From Caballeronia insecticola (GTDB lineage Bacteria > Pseudomonadota > Gammaproteobacteria > Burkholderiales > Burkholderiaceae): a stretch of 64,000 nucleotides of DNA. Position numbers and translations under genes: made by a program. The stretch covers positions 2,108,001 to 2,172,000 of the forward strand of contig NC_021287.1 of assembly GCF_000402035.1 (NCBI RefSeq), written 5' to 3'. Below the pieces are notes generated by a model. The model searched no databases. It was given only the letters and a program-made list of their open reading frames with translations, and was not told where the DNA came from. Within the stretch, counting starts at the first letter, position 1; every line of letters starts with the position of its first letter. Shown piece by piece: positions 18,301 to 27,271 of the stretch.

Positions 18301-18804
18301 ATGACCACTTCGTCCGTCGCCACGCAATCCGGCCCGCAGCCAGCCGGCAAACACGTTCCGCCGTATTTCCGCTCGAAGACGCTCACCGCGGCGCTCGCGT
18401 TCCTGTTCGGCTATATCGGCCTGCATCGCTTCTATTTGTATGGATTGCGCGACAAGTACGGCTGGGCGCATATCGTCGGCATCGTGCTCGGTGCGTTCGG
18501 CTATCTGCTGCTCAAGGAAACCGAGCGCGCCTCCATGCTCGGCTGGGTACTCGCGTTCCCGGGCGCCGTCTCGCTGCTCGCGGCTTTTCTGTCGGCCATC
18601 GTCTGTGGGCTGCGCCCCGACGCCAAATGGGACGCGCAATTCAACGCCCACACCGGCCGCAGCAGCCGCTCGGGCTGGACCGTGATCTTCGTCGTGATTT
18701 TTTCGTTGCTGATCGGCGCGTTTCTGCTGATGACCGGTCTCGCCCTCACCTTCCAGACGTACTTCGAAAGTCAGGTCGAAGCAGCCAAAACGATCTCTCA
18801 ATAA
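18301..18804 (+). CDS. TM2 domain membrane protein
   Basis: A 167-residue protein. After a polar N-terminal 25 residues, LTAALAFLFGYIGLHRFYLYG followed by YGWAHIVGIVLG is the TM2 signature (two helices with the GxHRFYLG-like turn). A helix then follows at about 75-100 (MLGWVLAFPGAVSLLAAFLSAIV) and one at about 118-145 (WTVIFVVIFSLLIGAFLLMTG). A few enzymes and receptors carry TM2, but on its own the function is unknown. Convergent with the radical SAM gene, 12 bases away. Confidence 0.8.
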   Translation: MTTSSVATQSGPQPAGKHVPPYFRSKTLTAALAFLFGYIGLHRFYLYGLRDKYGWAHIVGIVLGAFGYLLLKETERASMLGWVLAFPGAVSLLAAFLSAIVCGLRPDAKWDAQFNAHTGRSSRSGWTVIFVVIFSLLIGAFLLMTGLALTFQTYFESQVEAAKTISQ

Positions 18805-18816
18805 CGCTCCGAAAGC

Positions 18817-19956
18817 TCAGAACAAGTCGAGTTGCGGATTCGCCGGCGGAGCTACCGCCGGCTTGGCCGGCCGCTGAAATTCCGACATATCGAGGATGCC
18901 GCGCTGCCGCGCATTCAGGCCGAGACGTTTGGTCGCCTGACGGAAACGCTGTTTGAGCATGTCGGCCCACAAGCCTTCGCCTTTCATCCGCGTGGCGAAG
19001 TTCGAGTCGTAGTCCTTGCCGCCGCGCATGTCGCGCACGCGGCTCATCACGCGGTCCGCGCGATCCGGAAAATGCGCGGCGAGCCAGTCCTTGAAAAGCG
19101 GCGCCACTTCCCACGGCAGACGCAGCACGATATAGCTCGCGCTCGATGCGCCCGCCTCGGCGCACGCCTCCAGCACGCGCTCCATATCCTGCTCGGTGAC
19201 GAACGGAATCACCGGCGCGATGCTCACGCCCACCGGAATGCCCGCCTCCGCGAGCGTGCGGATGGTGCGCAGACGGCGCGACGGCGTCGCGGCGCGCGGT
19301 TCGAGCGTGCGCGCGATGTCCGCATCGAGCGTGGTGACGGTGATAGCCGCCATGAACTGGCCGCGCTCGGCCATGGGCGCGAGCAGGTCGATGTCGCGCT
19401 CGATCAGCGAATTCTTGGTGATTGCCGCGAACGGCTGGCCGCAGTCGTGCATGACCTGAATCACGCGCCGCGTGATCTGAAGATCGCGTTCGACGGGTTG
19501 ATACGCGTCCGTATTGACGCCGAGCGCGATCGGTTCGGGCTCGTAATTCGCCTTCGCCAATTCACGCGCCAGCAGTTCGGGCGCGTTGATCTTCGCGTAG
19601 ATGCGGCTTTCGAAATCCAGTCCCGGCGAAAGACCGAGATAGCTGTGCGTCGGCCTCGCGAAGCAATAGATGCAGCCATGTTCGCAGCCGCGGTACGGAT
19701 TGAGCGACACGGAAAACGGGATGTCCGGCGAGCTGTTGCGCGTCAGGATGCTTTTGGCGCGCTCCTCGAAAATCTGCGTGCGCAACGGCGTCGAGGTTTC
19801 GCATTCGCCTTCATCTTGCCCGGCCGTGTGCTGCCAGCCGTCGTCGACGCGCTCGCGCTCGTCCTTCTCGTACCGCCCCTGCAGGTTCGACACGGCGCCG
19901 CGCCCTTTCAGCGGCGCGGGTGGCGCAACGGGATACTCACGATCAGGCGATGACAT
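18817..19956 (-). CDS. PA0069-family radical SAM protein, SOS-box controlled
   Basis: A 379-residue radical SAM enzyme. The [4Fe-4S] cluster motif is CEHGCIYC within SLNPYRGCEHGCIYCFARP, followed by HSYLGLSPGLDFE. This layout matches the PA0069/Rv2578c group, distant relatives of spore photoproduct lyase. The C-terminal residues QLDLF match the bacterial beta-clamp-binding consensus QL[SD]LF. A 20-base LexA box lies 22 bases upstream of the ATG at 19956, between this gene and the end of the Lrp gene. Together these suggest a DNA-damage or repair role, but substrate and reaction are unknown. An in-frame TTG at 19974 is an alternative start; no strong ribosome-binding site is seen. Confidence 0.88.
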   Translation of the reverse strand: MSSPDREYPVAPPAPLKGRGAVSNLQGRYEKDERERVDDGWQHTAGQDEGECETSTPLRTQIFEERAKSILTRNSSPDIPFSVSLNPYRGCEHGCIYCFARPTHSYLGLSPGLDFESRIYAKINAPELLARELAKANYEPEPIALGVNTDAYQPVERDLQITRRVIQVMHDCGQPFAAITKNSLIERDIDLLAPMAERGQFMAAITVTTLDADIARTLEPRAATPSRRLRTIRTLAEAGIPVGVSIAPVIPFVTEQDMERVLEACAEAGASSASYIVLRLPWEVAPLFKDWLAAHFPDRADRVMSRVRDMRGGKDYDSNFATRMKGEGLWADMLKQRFRQATKRLGLNARQRGILDMSEFQRPAKPAVAPPANPQLDLF

Positions 19957-19978
19957 TGCGAAAAAATCCGGCAATCGA

Positions 19979-19998
19979 TACTGTATAAATATACAGTA
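19979..19998 (-). promoter_or_regulatory. LexA (SOS) box upstream of the radical SAM gene
   Basis: TACTGTATAAATATACAGTA matches the CTGT-N8-ACAG LexA consensus, and the flanking TA/TA as well. It lies in the 66-base gap between the 3' end of the Lrp gene and the radical SAM start, so it can only control the latter. Confidence 0.88.
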
Positions 19999-20022
19999 TC
20001 ACGCCGCCATCGCAAGGGGGAA

Positions 20023-20511
20023 TCACACGTCGACGAAAATCCTCAGCGTCTCCTTGATCTCCTCCATCACCACGTAACTCTTCGACTGAACGGCGCCCGG
20101 CAACTGCAACAGGATGTCGCCGAGCAGCTTCCGGTAGTCGGCCATCTCGCCGATGCGCGCCTTGATCAGATAGTCGAAATCGCCGGAAACGAGGTGGCAC
20201 TCGAGCACTTCCGGGATCTTCTGCACTTCGCGCCGGAACTGCTCGAACATGTTGCCGCTCTTGTGATCGAGCGTGATCTCGACGAACACGAGCAGCGCCG
20301 CGCCCAGTTCGGTCGGGTTCACGCGCGCGTAGTAACCGGTGATGACGCCATCGCGTTCCATGCGTTTCACCCGCTCGATACAAGGCGTCACCGACAATCC
20401 GACGCGCTCGGCCAGGTCCTTCATCGCGATTCGGCCGTCCTCCTGAAGGATGTTCAGGATCTTGTGATCGAGCTTGTCGAGCGCGCGGACCGGATTTCGC
20501 TGTGTTCGCAT
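20023..20511 (-). CDS. Lrp/AsnC family regulator, probably of dadA
   Basis: A 162-residue Lrp-type regulator. Helix-turn-helix at about residues 15-60: LDKLDHKILNILQEDGRIAMK, then LAERVGLSVTPCIERVKRMERDGVI. The RAM ligand-binding domain follows (LLVFVEITLDHKSGNMFEQF, VLECHLVSGDFDYLIKARI, LGDILLQLPGAVQSKSYVVM). Length equals E. coli Lrp (164). It is divergent from dadA, the arrangement of DadR in pseudomonads; E. coli Lrp also controls dadAX. Control of dadA and response to alanine or leucine are inferred from this. ATG at 20509-20511; an upstream in-frame extension has no HTH similarity. Confidence 0.93.
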   Translation of the reverse strand: MRTQRNPVRALDKLDHKILNILQEDGRIAMKDLAERVGLSVTPCIERVKRMERDGVITGYYARVNPTELGAALLVFVEITLDHKSGNMFEQFRREVQKIPEVLECHLVSGDFDYLIKARIGEMADYRKLLGDILLQLPGAVQSKSYVVMEEIKETLRIFVDV

Positions 20512-20676
20512 TGGTTTTTCCCGAAAATCCATCAAATACGATAACTAAAACTGCCTAAACATCCATAGTATAGGCGATAACACTATATGCACTTCCATTC
20601 ACCGGCTCGATCGACTTTTCGAGATCAGCTCAGGTGAAACAACGCGGAAGTTGCTCGAATTTTCGATGGAGATCAC
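20512..20676. promoter_or_regulatory. divergent Lrp-dadA control region
   Basis: A 165-base, AT-richer gap between two divergent starts. It contains ATAGT-N13-ACTAT (about 20567-20589) and two copies of TTTTCGA near 20615 and 20660. These are plausible Lrp sites, but no consensus match is strong enough to place an operator. Confidence 0.4.
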
Positions 20677-21969
20677 ATGCGAATCGTCATTTTGGGAAGC
20701 GGTGTCGTCGGTGTCACGAGCGCGTACTACCTTGCTCGCGCCGGTCACGATGTCACGGTCATCGACCGCGAAGCCGGACCCGCGCTCGAGACGAGTTTCG
20801 CCAACGCAGGGCAAATTTCGCCGGGCTATGCGTCGCCGTGGGCCGCGCCGGGCGTGCCGCTCAAGGCCGTGAAGTGGATGTTCGAAAAGCACGCGCCGCT
20901 CGCCATCCGTCTCGACGGCACGATGAATCAGTTGCAATGGATGTGGCAAATGCTGCGCAACTGCACGCAGGATCGCTATACGGTCAACAAGGGCCGCATG
21001 GTGCGCCTGGCCGAATACAGCCGCGACTGCCTGCAAGCCTTGCGCGCCGACACCGGCATCAGCTATGAAGGCCGCACGGGCGGCACGCTGCAACTGTTCC
21101 GCACGCAACAGCAATTCGACGGTGCCGGCAAGGACATCGCCGTGCTGAAGGATGCAAACGTGCCGTTCGAACTACTGACGGCCGACGAACTGAAGAAGGC
21201 CGAGCCCGCGCTCGCCGCCGTGTCGCACAAGCTGACGGGCGGTCTGCGCCTGCCGAACGACGAAACCGGCGACTGCCAGATGTTCACCACGCGCCTCGCC
21301 GCCATGGCCGAAGCGCTGGGCGTCAAGTTCCGCTACAACATGTCGATCGATGCGCTCGCCGTCGCGAACGGCCGCATCGCGGGCGTGCAGTGCGGCAAGG
21401 AGTTCGTGCAGGCGGATTCGTATGTCGTCGCGCTCGGTTCGTATTCGCCGAAGCTGCTCGGCGACCTCGTCAAGATTCCGGTGTATCCGCTGAAGGGCTA
21501 TTCGATCACCGCGCCGATCGTCGATGCCAAGCGCGCGCCCGTCTCCACCGTGCTCGACGAAACGTACAAGATCGCGATCACGCGCTTCGACGATCGCATT
21601 CGCGTGGGCGGCATGGCGGAAATCGTCGGCTACGACAAGACGCTCAAGCAAGCGCGTCGCGAAACGCTCGAAATGTGCGTGAACGACCTGTTCCCCGGCG
21701 GCGGCGACACCGCAAGCGCCACCTTCTGGACCGGCCTGCGCCCGATGACGCCGGACGGCACGCCGATCGTCGGCCGCACGCCGGTGCCGAATCTGTTCCT
21801 CAACACGGGCCACGGCACGCTCGGCTGGACGATGTCGTGCGGCTCGGGCCAGTTGCTCGCCGATCTGATGTCGGGCAAGCAGCCCGCGATCCGCGCGGAC
21901 GATCTATCCGTGCATCGCTATTTCGGCGAGACGGGCGTGAAAACGCGTCCGGGATACGCGAACGCGTGA
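20677..21969 (+). CDS. dadA: D-amino acid dehydrogenase
   Basis: A 430-residue FAD-dependent dehydrogenase that oxidises D-alanine and other D-amino acids to 2-oxo acids, passing electrons to the quinone pool at the inner membrane. The N-terminal GxGxxG FAD site is [20 protein letters not shown]. Further motifs: [34 protein letters not shown], and the C-terminal [19 protein letters not shown]. Length matches E. coli DadA (432). No alanine racemase gene (dadX) follows; the next gene is convergent. Confidence 0.96.
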   Translation: MRIVILGSGVVGVTSAYYLARAGHDVTVIDREAGPALETSFANAGQISPGYASPWAAPGVPLKAVKWMFEKHAPLAIRLDGTMNQLQWMWQMLRNCTQDRYTVNKGRMVRLAEYSRDCLQALRADTGISYEGRTGGTLQLFRTQQQFDGAGKDIAVLKDANVPFELLTADELKKAEPALAAVSHKLTGGLRLPNDETGDCQMFTTRLAAMAEALGVKFRYNMSIDALAVANGRIAGVQCGKEFVQADSYVVALGSYSPKLLGDLVKIPVYPLKGYSITAPIVDAKRAPVSTVLDETYKIAITRFDDRIRVGGMAEIVGYDKTLKQARRETLEMCVNDLFPGGGDTASATFWTGLRPMTPDGTPIVGRTPVPNLFLNTGHGTLGWTMSCGSGQLLADLMSGKQPAIRADDLSVHRYFGETGVKTRPGYANA

Positions 21970-21990
21970 TTACCGCTGTCGCATGAAAAC

Positions 21991-22012
21991 AAAGGCGCCT
22001 CAAGGCGCCTTT
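21991..22012. terminator. bidirectional terminator between dadA and the acyl-CoA dehydrogenase
   Basis: A perfect AAAGGCGCCT / AGGCGCCTTT inverted repeat with a 2-base loop, between two convergent genes. Confidence 0.85.
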
Positions 22013-22019
22013 GTCGTTT

Positions 22020-23810
22020 TTAGAACTGATCTTCGGCAAGCGCAAGCACGCCTTGCTCACCGTTCGCGCTGACGATCGACGCCTCGATGCCCGGCGCCTG
22101 CGACAGGATATGTTCCGCGAAGAACTGCGCCGTCGCGATCTTGGCCGAATGGAAGCGCTCGTCTTCCGCGCGACGGGCGTGGGAGATCAGCATCGCGCGC
22201 GCCATCTGCCAGCCGGACAGCACGATGCCCGCGAGCCGCAGATACGGCACGCTGCCCGCGAACACTGCGTTCGGATCGCTCCTGAACTTCGCGACGACGA
22301 ACTCGACCGAGCGCGCCAGCGACAGGCTCGCCGCGCTCAGATGACGATGCATCGACTTGAACGGCTGGCCCTCGGTATCCGCGAGCGTCGCGATGGTCTG
22401 ATCGATCTGCGCGAGCAGCGCCTGCGCCGTCGCGCCGCCATCGCGCACCGTCTTGCGGCCGATGAGGTCGTTCGCCTGAATCGCCGTCGTGCCTTCGTAG
22501 ATCGGCAGGATGCGGGCGTCGCGATAATACTGCGCCGCGCCCGTTTCCTCGATGAAGCCCATGCCGCCGTGCACCTGCACGCCGAGGCTCGCGACATCGA
22601 CGGACATTTCCGTGCCGAAGCCCTTCACGATCGGCACGAGATATTCGTAGATCGCCTGATGGCTCTTGCGCGTGTCCGCGTCGGGGTGAGCGTGCGCGAG
22701 ATCGCTGTGCGCCGCCGCAACGTACGCGAGCGCGCGCACGCCTTCGGTGTAGGCGCGCATCGTCGCGAGCATGCGCCGCACGTCGGGATGATGGATGATC
22801 GTGACCGGCTCCTTCGCGCTGCCGTCGACGGGACGGCTCTGCACGCGATCCTTCGCATATGCGACCGCCTGTTGATACGCGCGCTCCGCCACCGCGACGC
22901 CCTGCATGCCGACCGCGAAACGCGCCGCGTTCATCATGATGAACATGTATTCGAGCCCGCGATTCTCCTCGCCGATCAGATAGCCCGTCGCGCCGCCGTG
23001 ATCGCCGTATTGCAGCACGGCGGTCGGGCTCGCCTTGATGCCGAGCTTGTGCTCGATCGACACGCAATGTACGTCGTTGCGCGCGCCGAGCGAGCCGTCG
23101 TCGCCGACGAGAAACTTCGGCACGAGAAACAGCGAAATGCCCTTCACGCCTTCGGGCGCATCGGGCGTGCGCGCGAGCACCAGATGGACGATGTTCTTCG
23201 CCATGTCGTGCTCGCCGTAGGTGATGAAAATCTTCGTGCCGAACAGCTTGAACGTGCCGTCGCCCTGCGGCTCGGCGCGCGTGCGCACGAGCGCGAGATC
23301 GGAGCCGGCCTGCGGCTCGGTGAGGTTCATCGTGCCGGTCCATTCGCCGGAGATGAACTTCGGCAGATAGCGGGCTTTCAGGGCGTCGCTGCCCGCAGTG
23401 AGCAGCGCTTCGATTGCGCCGTCCGTCAACAGCGGACACAGCGCGAACGACAGATTCGCCGAATTGAGCATTTCGATGCACGGCGTCGCGACGAGCTTGG
23501 GCAAGCCCTGCCCGCCGAAGTCCGCCGGATGCACGACGCCTTGCCAGCCGCCTTCGGCGAACTGACGGAACGCGTCCTTGAAGCCGGGCGTCGTGGTGAC
23601 TTCGCCGTTCGCCCACGTGCTCGGCGTGCGGTCGCCCGCCACATTCAGCGGCGCGATGACTTCGCCGCAAAAACGCGCCGCTTCCTCGACGACGGCCTGC
23701 GCCGTGTCGAAGCCCGCGTCTTCGTGACCGGGCAACGCGGCGATGCGCTCGAGATCGGCCAGCTCCTTCATCACGAACAGCATCTCTTTGACCGGGGCGT
23801 GATAGCTCAT
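22020..23810 (-). CDS. acyl-CoA dehydrogenase, large DmdC-like form
   Basis: A 596-residue flavoprotein that introduces the 2,3-double bond into acyl-CoA and hands electrons to ETF, whose genes lie just upstream. Seen: LSFALCPLLTDGAIEALL, EWTGTMNLTEPQAGSDLALVRTRA (FAD and substrate binding), KIFITYGEHDM, VKGISLFLVPKF, then GGMGFIEETGAAQYYRDARI and the catalytic-base region IYEGTTAIQANDLIGRK. The C-terminus carries the extra domain of the DmdC-like group, about 200 residues longer than short-chain enzymes. Substrate chain length is not known. Shine-Dalgarno AGAGGAG precedes the ATG. Confidence 0.93.
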   Translation of the reverse strand: MSYHAPVKEMLFVMKELADLERIAALPGHEDAGFDTAQAVVEEAARFCGEVIAPLNVAGDRTPSTWANGEVTTTPGFKDAFRQFAEGGWQGVVHPADFGGQGLPKLVATPCIEMLNSANLSFALCPLLTDGAIEALLTAGSDALKARYLPKFISGEWTGTMNLTEPQAGSDLALVRTRAEPQGDGTFKLFGTKIFITYGEHDMAKNIVHLVLARTPDAPEGVKGISLFLVPKFLVGDDGSLGARNDVHCVSIEHKLGIKASPTAVLQYGDHGGATGYLIGEENRGLEYMFIMMNAARFAVGMQGVAVAERAYQQAVAYAKDRVQSRPVDGSAKEPVTIIHHPDVRRMLATMRAYTEGVRALAYVAAAHSDLAHAHPDADTRKSHQAIYEYLVPIVKGFGTEMSVDVASLGVQVHGGMGFIEETGAAQYYRDARILPIYEGTTAIQANDLIGRKTVRDGGATAQALLAQIDQTIATLADTEGQPFKSMHRHLSAASLSLARSVEFVVAKFRSDPNAVFAGSVPYLRLAGIVLSGWQMARAMLISHARRAEDERFHSAKIATAQFFAEHILSQAPGIEASIVSANGEQGVLALAEDQF

Positions 23811-23845
23811 TGTCTTGTCTCCTCTCACATCAGATGGCCGAAAAA

Positions 23846-23871
23846 AAGGGCGCAACGTTCGTCGCGCCCTT
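23846..23871 (-). terminator. terminator of the etfBA operon
   Basis: On the minus strand AAGGGCGC / GCGCCCTT is followed by a run of seven T. It lies between etfA and the acyl-CoA dehydrogenase, so the latter probably has its own promoter or relies on read-through. Confidence 0.85.
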
Positions 23872-23909
23872 CTTCTTGTTATGGCGAGTGCGATTGACCC
23901 GGCGCGGCT

Positions 23910-24845
23910 TTAGCCGAGCTCTTTCACGAGTTCCGGCACGACCGAGAACAGATCGCCGACGAGACCGTAGTCCGCCACGCTGAAGATCGGCGCTTCGGCG
24001 TCCTTGTTGATCGCAACGATGACCTTGCTGTCCTTCATGCCGGCCAGATGCTGGATCGCGCCCGAGATGCCGACCGCCACATACAGTTGCGGCGCGACGA
24101 TCTTGCCGGTCTGCCCGACCTGGAAGTCGTTCGGCACGTAGCCCGCATCCACCGCCGCACGCGATGCGCCGAGCGCCGCGCCGAGCTTGTCGGCGAGCGG
24201 CTCCAGCGTCTTCGTATAGTTTTCGCCGCTGCCGAGCCCACGTCCGCCCGACACGATGATGCTCGCGCTCGTCAGTTCCGGACGATCGAGCTTCGTGACT
24301 TCACGGCTCACGAACTGCGAGATGCCTGCGTCCGCCGCGGCTTCGATCTTCTCGATCGATGCGCTGCCGCCTTGCGCCGCAACCGGATCGAAGCCGGTCG
24401 AACGCACGGTGATGACCTTGATCGCATCGCTCGATTGCACCGTCGCGATTGCGTTGCCCGCGTAAATCGGGCGCTCGAAAGTATCGGCGCTGTCGACGGC
24501 GGTGATGTCGCTGATCTGCGCGACATCCAGATGCGCGGCGATACGCGGCGCGATGTTCTTGCCGTAAGCGGTTGCCGGCGCGAGGATGTGCGAATAGTCC
24601 TTCGCGACGTTCAGCACCGTCGCTTCGACGTTTTCAGCGAGGCCTTCGGCGAGCTGCGGCGCATCGGCCAGCAGCACTTTCGACACGCCCGCGATTTTCG
24701 CCGCCGCATCCGCCGCGCCTTGCGCGTTCGAACCCGCGACCAGCACGTGCACGTCGCCGCCGATCTTCGCCGCCGCCGCCACCGTATTCAACGTCGATGC
24801 CTTGATCGACGCATTGTCGTGTTCCGCAATTACCAGAATCGTCAT
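23910..24845 (-). CDS. etfA: electron transfer flavoprotein alpha subunit
   Basis: A 311-residue EtfA. With EtfB it accepts electrons from acyl-CoA dehydrogenases and passes them to ETF-quinone oxidoreductase. The N-terminal alpha/beta domain ([21 protein letters not shown]) leads into the C-terminal FAD domain: [52 protein letters not shown] and [20 protein letters not shown]. The gap to etfB is 15 bases. Confidence 0.97.
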   Translation of the reverse strand: MTILVIAEHDNASIKASTLNTVAAAAKIGGDVHVLVAGSNAQGAADAAAKIAGVSKVLLADAPQLAEGLAENVEATVLNVAKDYSHILAPATAYGKNIAPRIAAHLDVAQISDITAVDSADTFERPIYAGNAIATVQSSDAIKVITVRSTGFDPVAAQGGSASIEKIEAAADAGISQFVSREVTKLDRPELTSASIIVSGGRGLGSGENYTKTLEPLADKLGAALGASRAAVDAGYVPNDFQVGQTGKIVAPQLYVAVGISGAIQHLAGMKDSKVIVAINKDAEAPIFSVADYGLVGDLFSVVPELVKELG

Positions 24846-24860
24846 TTTCTCGCGTCTCCT

Positions 24861-25610
24861 TTACAGCACCTTGGCTTCGGTCTTGAGCTTCTCGACCAGC
24901 GTCTTCACGTCCGGCACCGTGATACCGGCGCTGCGCTTGGGCGGCTCGACGACCTTCAGCGTCTTCAGGCGCGGCGCGACATCGACGCCCAGATCGGCGG
25001 GCGTCACGGTTGTCAGCGGCTTTTTCTTCGCCTTCATGATGTTCGGCAGCGTCACATAGCGCGGCTCGTTCAGGCGCAGATCGGTCGTGACCACGGCCGG
25101 CAGTTTCAGCGACAGCGTTTCCGCGCCGCCATCGACTTCGCGCGACACGGTGGCACGGCCATCCGCGACCACGACCTTCGATGCGAACGTAGCCTGCGGC
25201 AGACCCGCCAGCGCGGCGAGCATCTGGCCGGTCTGGTTCGAGTCGTCGTCGATGGCTTGCTTGCCGAGAATCACGAGTTCAGGCTTTTCCTGATCGACCA
25301 GCGCCTTGAGAATTTTCGCGACGGCGAGCGGCTGCAAATCGTCTGCGGATTCGACGAGAATCGCGCGATCCGCGCCGATAGCCAGCGCCGTGCGCAGCGT
25401 TTCCTGACATTGCGTCACGCCGCACGACACGGCGATCACTTCGGTGGCGACTCCCGCTTCCCTCAGACGCACCGCCTCTTCCACGGCGATTTCGTCGAAC
25501 GGGTTCATCGACATCTTCACGTTGGCGATATCGACGCCCGTGTTGTCCGACTTCACCCGGACCTTCACGTTGTAGTCGACCACGCGCTTGACTGGCACCA
25601 GAATTTTCAT
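24861..25610 (-). CDS. etfB: electron transfer flavoprotein beta subunit
   Basis: A 249-residue EtfB binding AMP structurally. Typical stretches are [19 protein letters not shown] at the start, [53 protein letters not shown], and [12 protein letters not shown] chose the ATG at 25608-25610 with GGAG at the right distance; an in-frame start two codons upstream is less likely. First gene of etfBA, with a palindromic operator candidate about 120 bases upstream. Confidence 0.97.
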   Translation of the reverse strand: MKILVPVKRVVDYNVKVRVKSDNTGVDIANVKMSMNPFDEIAVEEAVRLREAGVATEVIAVSCGVTQCQETLRTALAIGADRAILVESADDLQPLAVAKILKALVDQEKPELVILGKQAIDDDSNQTGQMLAALAGLPQATFASKVVVADGRATVSREVDGGAETLSLKLPAVVTTDLRLNEPRYVTLPNIMKAKKKPLTTVTPADLGVDVAPRLKTLKVVEPPKRSAGITVPDVKTLVEKLKTEAKVL

Positions 25611-25732
25611 GCACACGCTCCAAAGTTACGATTACGTCAACCCAGCGTCATTATACGAGCGACGCGTCAGCTAGCCCCGCACCAATCGGGTAGGTCGGGT
25701 CGTCGTGCAATAGGTATTGGCCTAATTTAATC

Positions 25733-25744
25733 GAACGATCGTTC
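25733..25744 (-). promoter_or_regulatory. palindromic operator upstream of etfBA
   Basis: A perfect 12-base palindrome, GAACGATCGTTC, in an AT-rich setting. It has the size and AACGnnCGTT form of TetR-family operators, some of which control fatty-acid degradation and etf genes. The cognate regulator is not in the window. Confidence 0.5.
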
Positions 25745-25799
25745 TATTTATATCCACGAAAACCCGAATCCAGCCACGGCGGGCATTTTTCGGGTCCGA

Positions 25800-26594
25800 T
25801 CACCACGCGGTGATCACCGCTCCCGCGTATTTGCCTTCGACGAACTGCTTCACTTCCGGCGAGTGATACGCCGCGACCAGCTTGGCGACCCACGGCTTGT
25901 CCTTGTCGGCGGCGCGGATCGCGATGATGTTCACGTACGGTCCATGCGGATCCTCGATCGCGATCGCGTCCGACTTCGGCTTCAGGCCCGCTTCCATCGC
26001 GAAATTGGTGTTGATGGCGGCGGCATCGACGTCGTCGAGCGAGCGCGGAATCTGCGCGGCGTCGAGTTCGACGATCTTCAGCTTCTTCGGGTTCTCGACG
26101 ATATCGAGCGGCGTTGCCTTGAGACCCGCATCCGGGCGCAGCTTGATCAGACCTTGCTTCTGCAGGAGCAGCAGCGCACGTCCGCCGTTGGTCGGATCGT
26201 TCGGCACCGCGATGCGCGCGCCGTTGCCGAGCGCCGAGAGCGACTTCAGCTTCTTCGAGTAGATGCCCATCGGGAACGTCACCGTGTCGGCGATCTTCAC
26301 GAGCTTGTAGCCGCGATCCTTCACCTGCGCGTCGAGATACGGCAGATGCTGATAGCTGTTCGCGTCGAGATCGCCGGCGGCGAGTGCGGCGTTCGGCTGC
26401 ACGTAGTCCGAGAACTCGACGACCGTGATCTTCAGGCCGTTCTTCGCGGCGACCTGCTTCACCACGTCCATGATCTGCGCGTGCGGGCCGCCGGTCACGC
26501 CGAGCTTGATGGCGTCCTCGGCGTGCGCGACTCCGTTGAACAGCGTGGCGCTCAGGAGCGCGGCGGCGAACTTCAGAATGAATCGACGTTGCAT
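25800..26594 (-). CDS. metQ: methionine ABC transporter substrate-binding protein
   Basis: A 264-residue MetQ/NlpA-type periplasmic protein that delivers methionine to MetNI. It has a signal peptide cut at about AHA-ED and no lipobox Cys, so it is probably soluble rather than a lipoprotein. Motifs: KLGVTGGPHAQIMDVVK, VEFSDYVQPNAALAAGDLDAN, YQHLPYLDAQ, FPMGIYSKK, ARIAVPNDPTNGGRALLLLQ. Last gene of metNIQ; metI is 23 bases upstream. In some bacteria this transporter also takes D-methionine. Confidence 0.94.
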   Translation of the reverse strand: MQRRFILKFAAALLSATLFNGVAHAEDAIKLGVTGGPHAQIMDVVKQVAAKNGLKITVVEFSDYVQPNAALAAGDLDANSYQHLPYLDAQVKDRGYKLVKIADTVTFPMGIYSKKLKSLSALGNGARIAVPNDPTNGGRALLLLQKQGLIKLRPDAGLKATPLDIVENPKKLKIVELDAAQIPRSLDDVDAAAINTNFAMEAGLKPKSDAIAIEDPHGPYVNIIAIRAADKDKPWVAKLVAAYHSPEVKQFVEGKYAGAVITAW

Positions 26595-26617
26595 GACAGG
26601 CCTTTTTTATCGAAGAA

Positions 26618-27271
26618 TTATTTGTGACTCAGACGCCGCACGAGCCAGTCGCCGAACGACTGCACGAGCTGCACGAACACGATCAGGATGACGACCACCG
26701 TCAGCATCACTTCCGGCAAGAAGCGCTGATAGCCGTAGCGGATGCCGAGATCGCCGAGACCGCCGCCGCCGATCGCGCCCGCCATCGCCGAATAGCCGAC
26801 GAGCGACACGAAGGTGATCGTGAGCCCCGCGACGACGCCCGGCAGCGACTCGGGCAGCAGCACCTTGAAGACGATCTGGCTCGTGGTCGCGCCCATGGCC
26901 TGCGCGGCTTCGATGAGGCCGCGGTCCACTTCGCGCAGCGCGGTCTCGACCAGCCGCGCGATGAATGGCGCAGCGGCAATGGTCAGCGGCACGACGGCGG
27001 CCGCCGTACCGATCGACGAACCGACCACGAGCCGCGTGAACGGAATCACCGCGACGAGCAGGATGATGAAGGGCGTCGAGCGCACCGCATTCACGATGCC
27101 GCCGAGCACGCGATTCACGCCGAGGTTCTGCAGCACGCTGTCGCGGCCGGTCAGATAGAGCAGCACGCCGAGCGGCAGGCCGAGCGCGGCGCCGACGAGT
27201 CCCGAGATGCCGACCATGATCAGCGTTTCCCAGAACGACTGCACGAACATGTCGAACATTTCACTCAACAT
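26618..27271 (-). CDS. metI: methionine ABC transporter permease
   Basis: A 217-residue, mostly membrane-embedded permease with about five helices. The EAA loop that contacts the ATPase is seen as [27 protein letters not shown]. Also typical: [22 protein letters not shown] and [24 protein letters not shown]. The ATG at 27269-27271 overlaps metN by 11 bases, pointing to coupled translation in metNIQ. Confidence 0.95.
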   Translation of the reverse strand: MLSEMFDMFVQSFWETLIMVGISGLVGAALGLPLGVLLYLTGRDSVLQNLGVNRVLGGIVNAVRSTPFIILLVAVIPFTRLVVGSSIGTAAAVVPLTIAAAPFIARLVETALREVDRGLIEAAQAMGATTSQIVFKVLLPESLPGVVAGLTITFVSLVGYSAMAGAIGGGGLGDLGIRYGYQRFLPEVMLTVVVILIVFVQLVQSFGDWLVRRLSHK

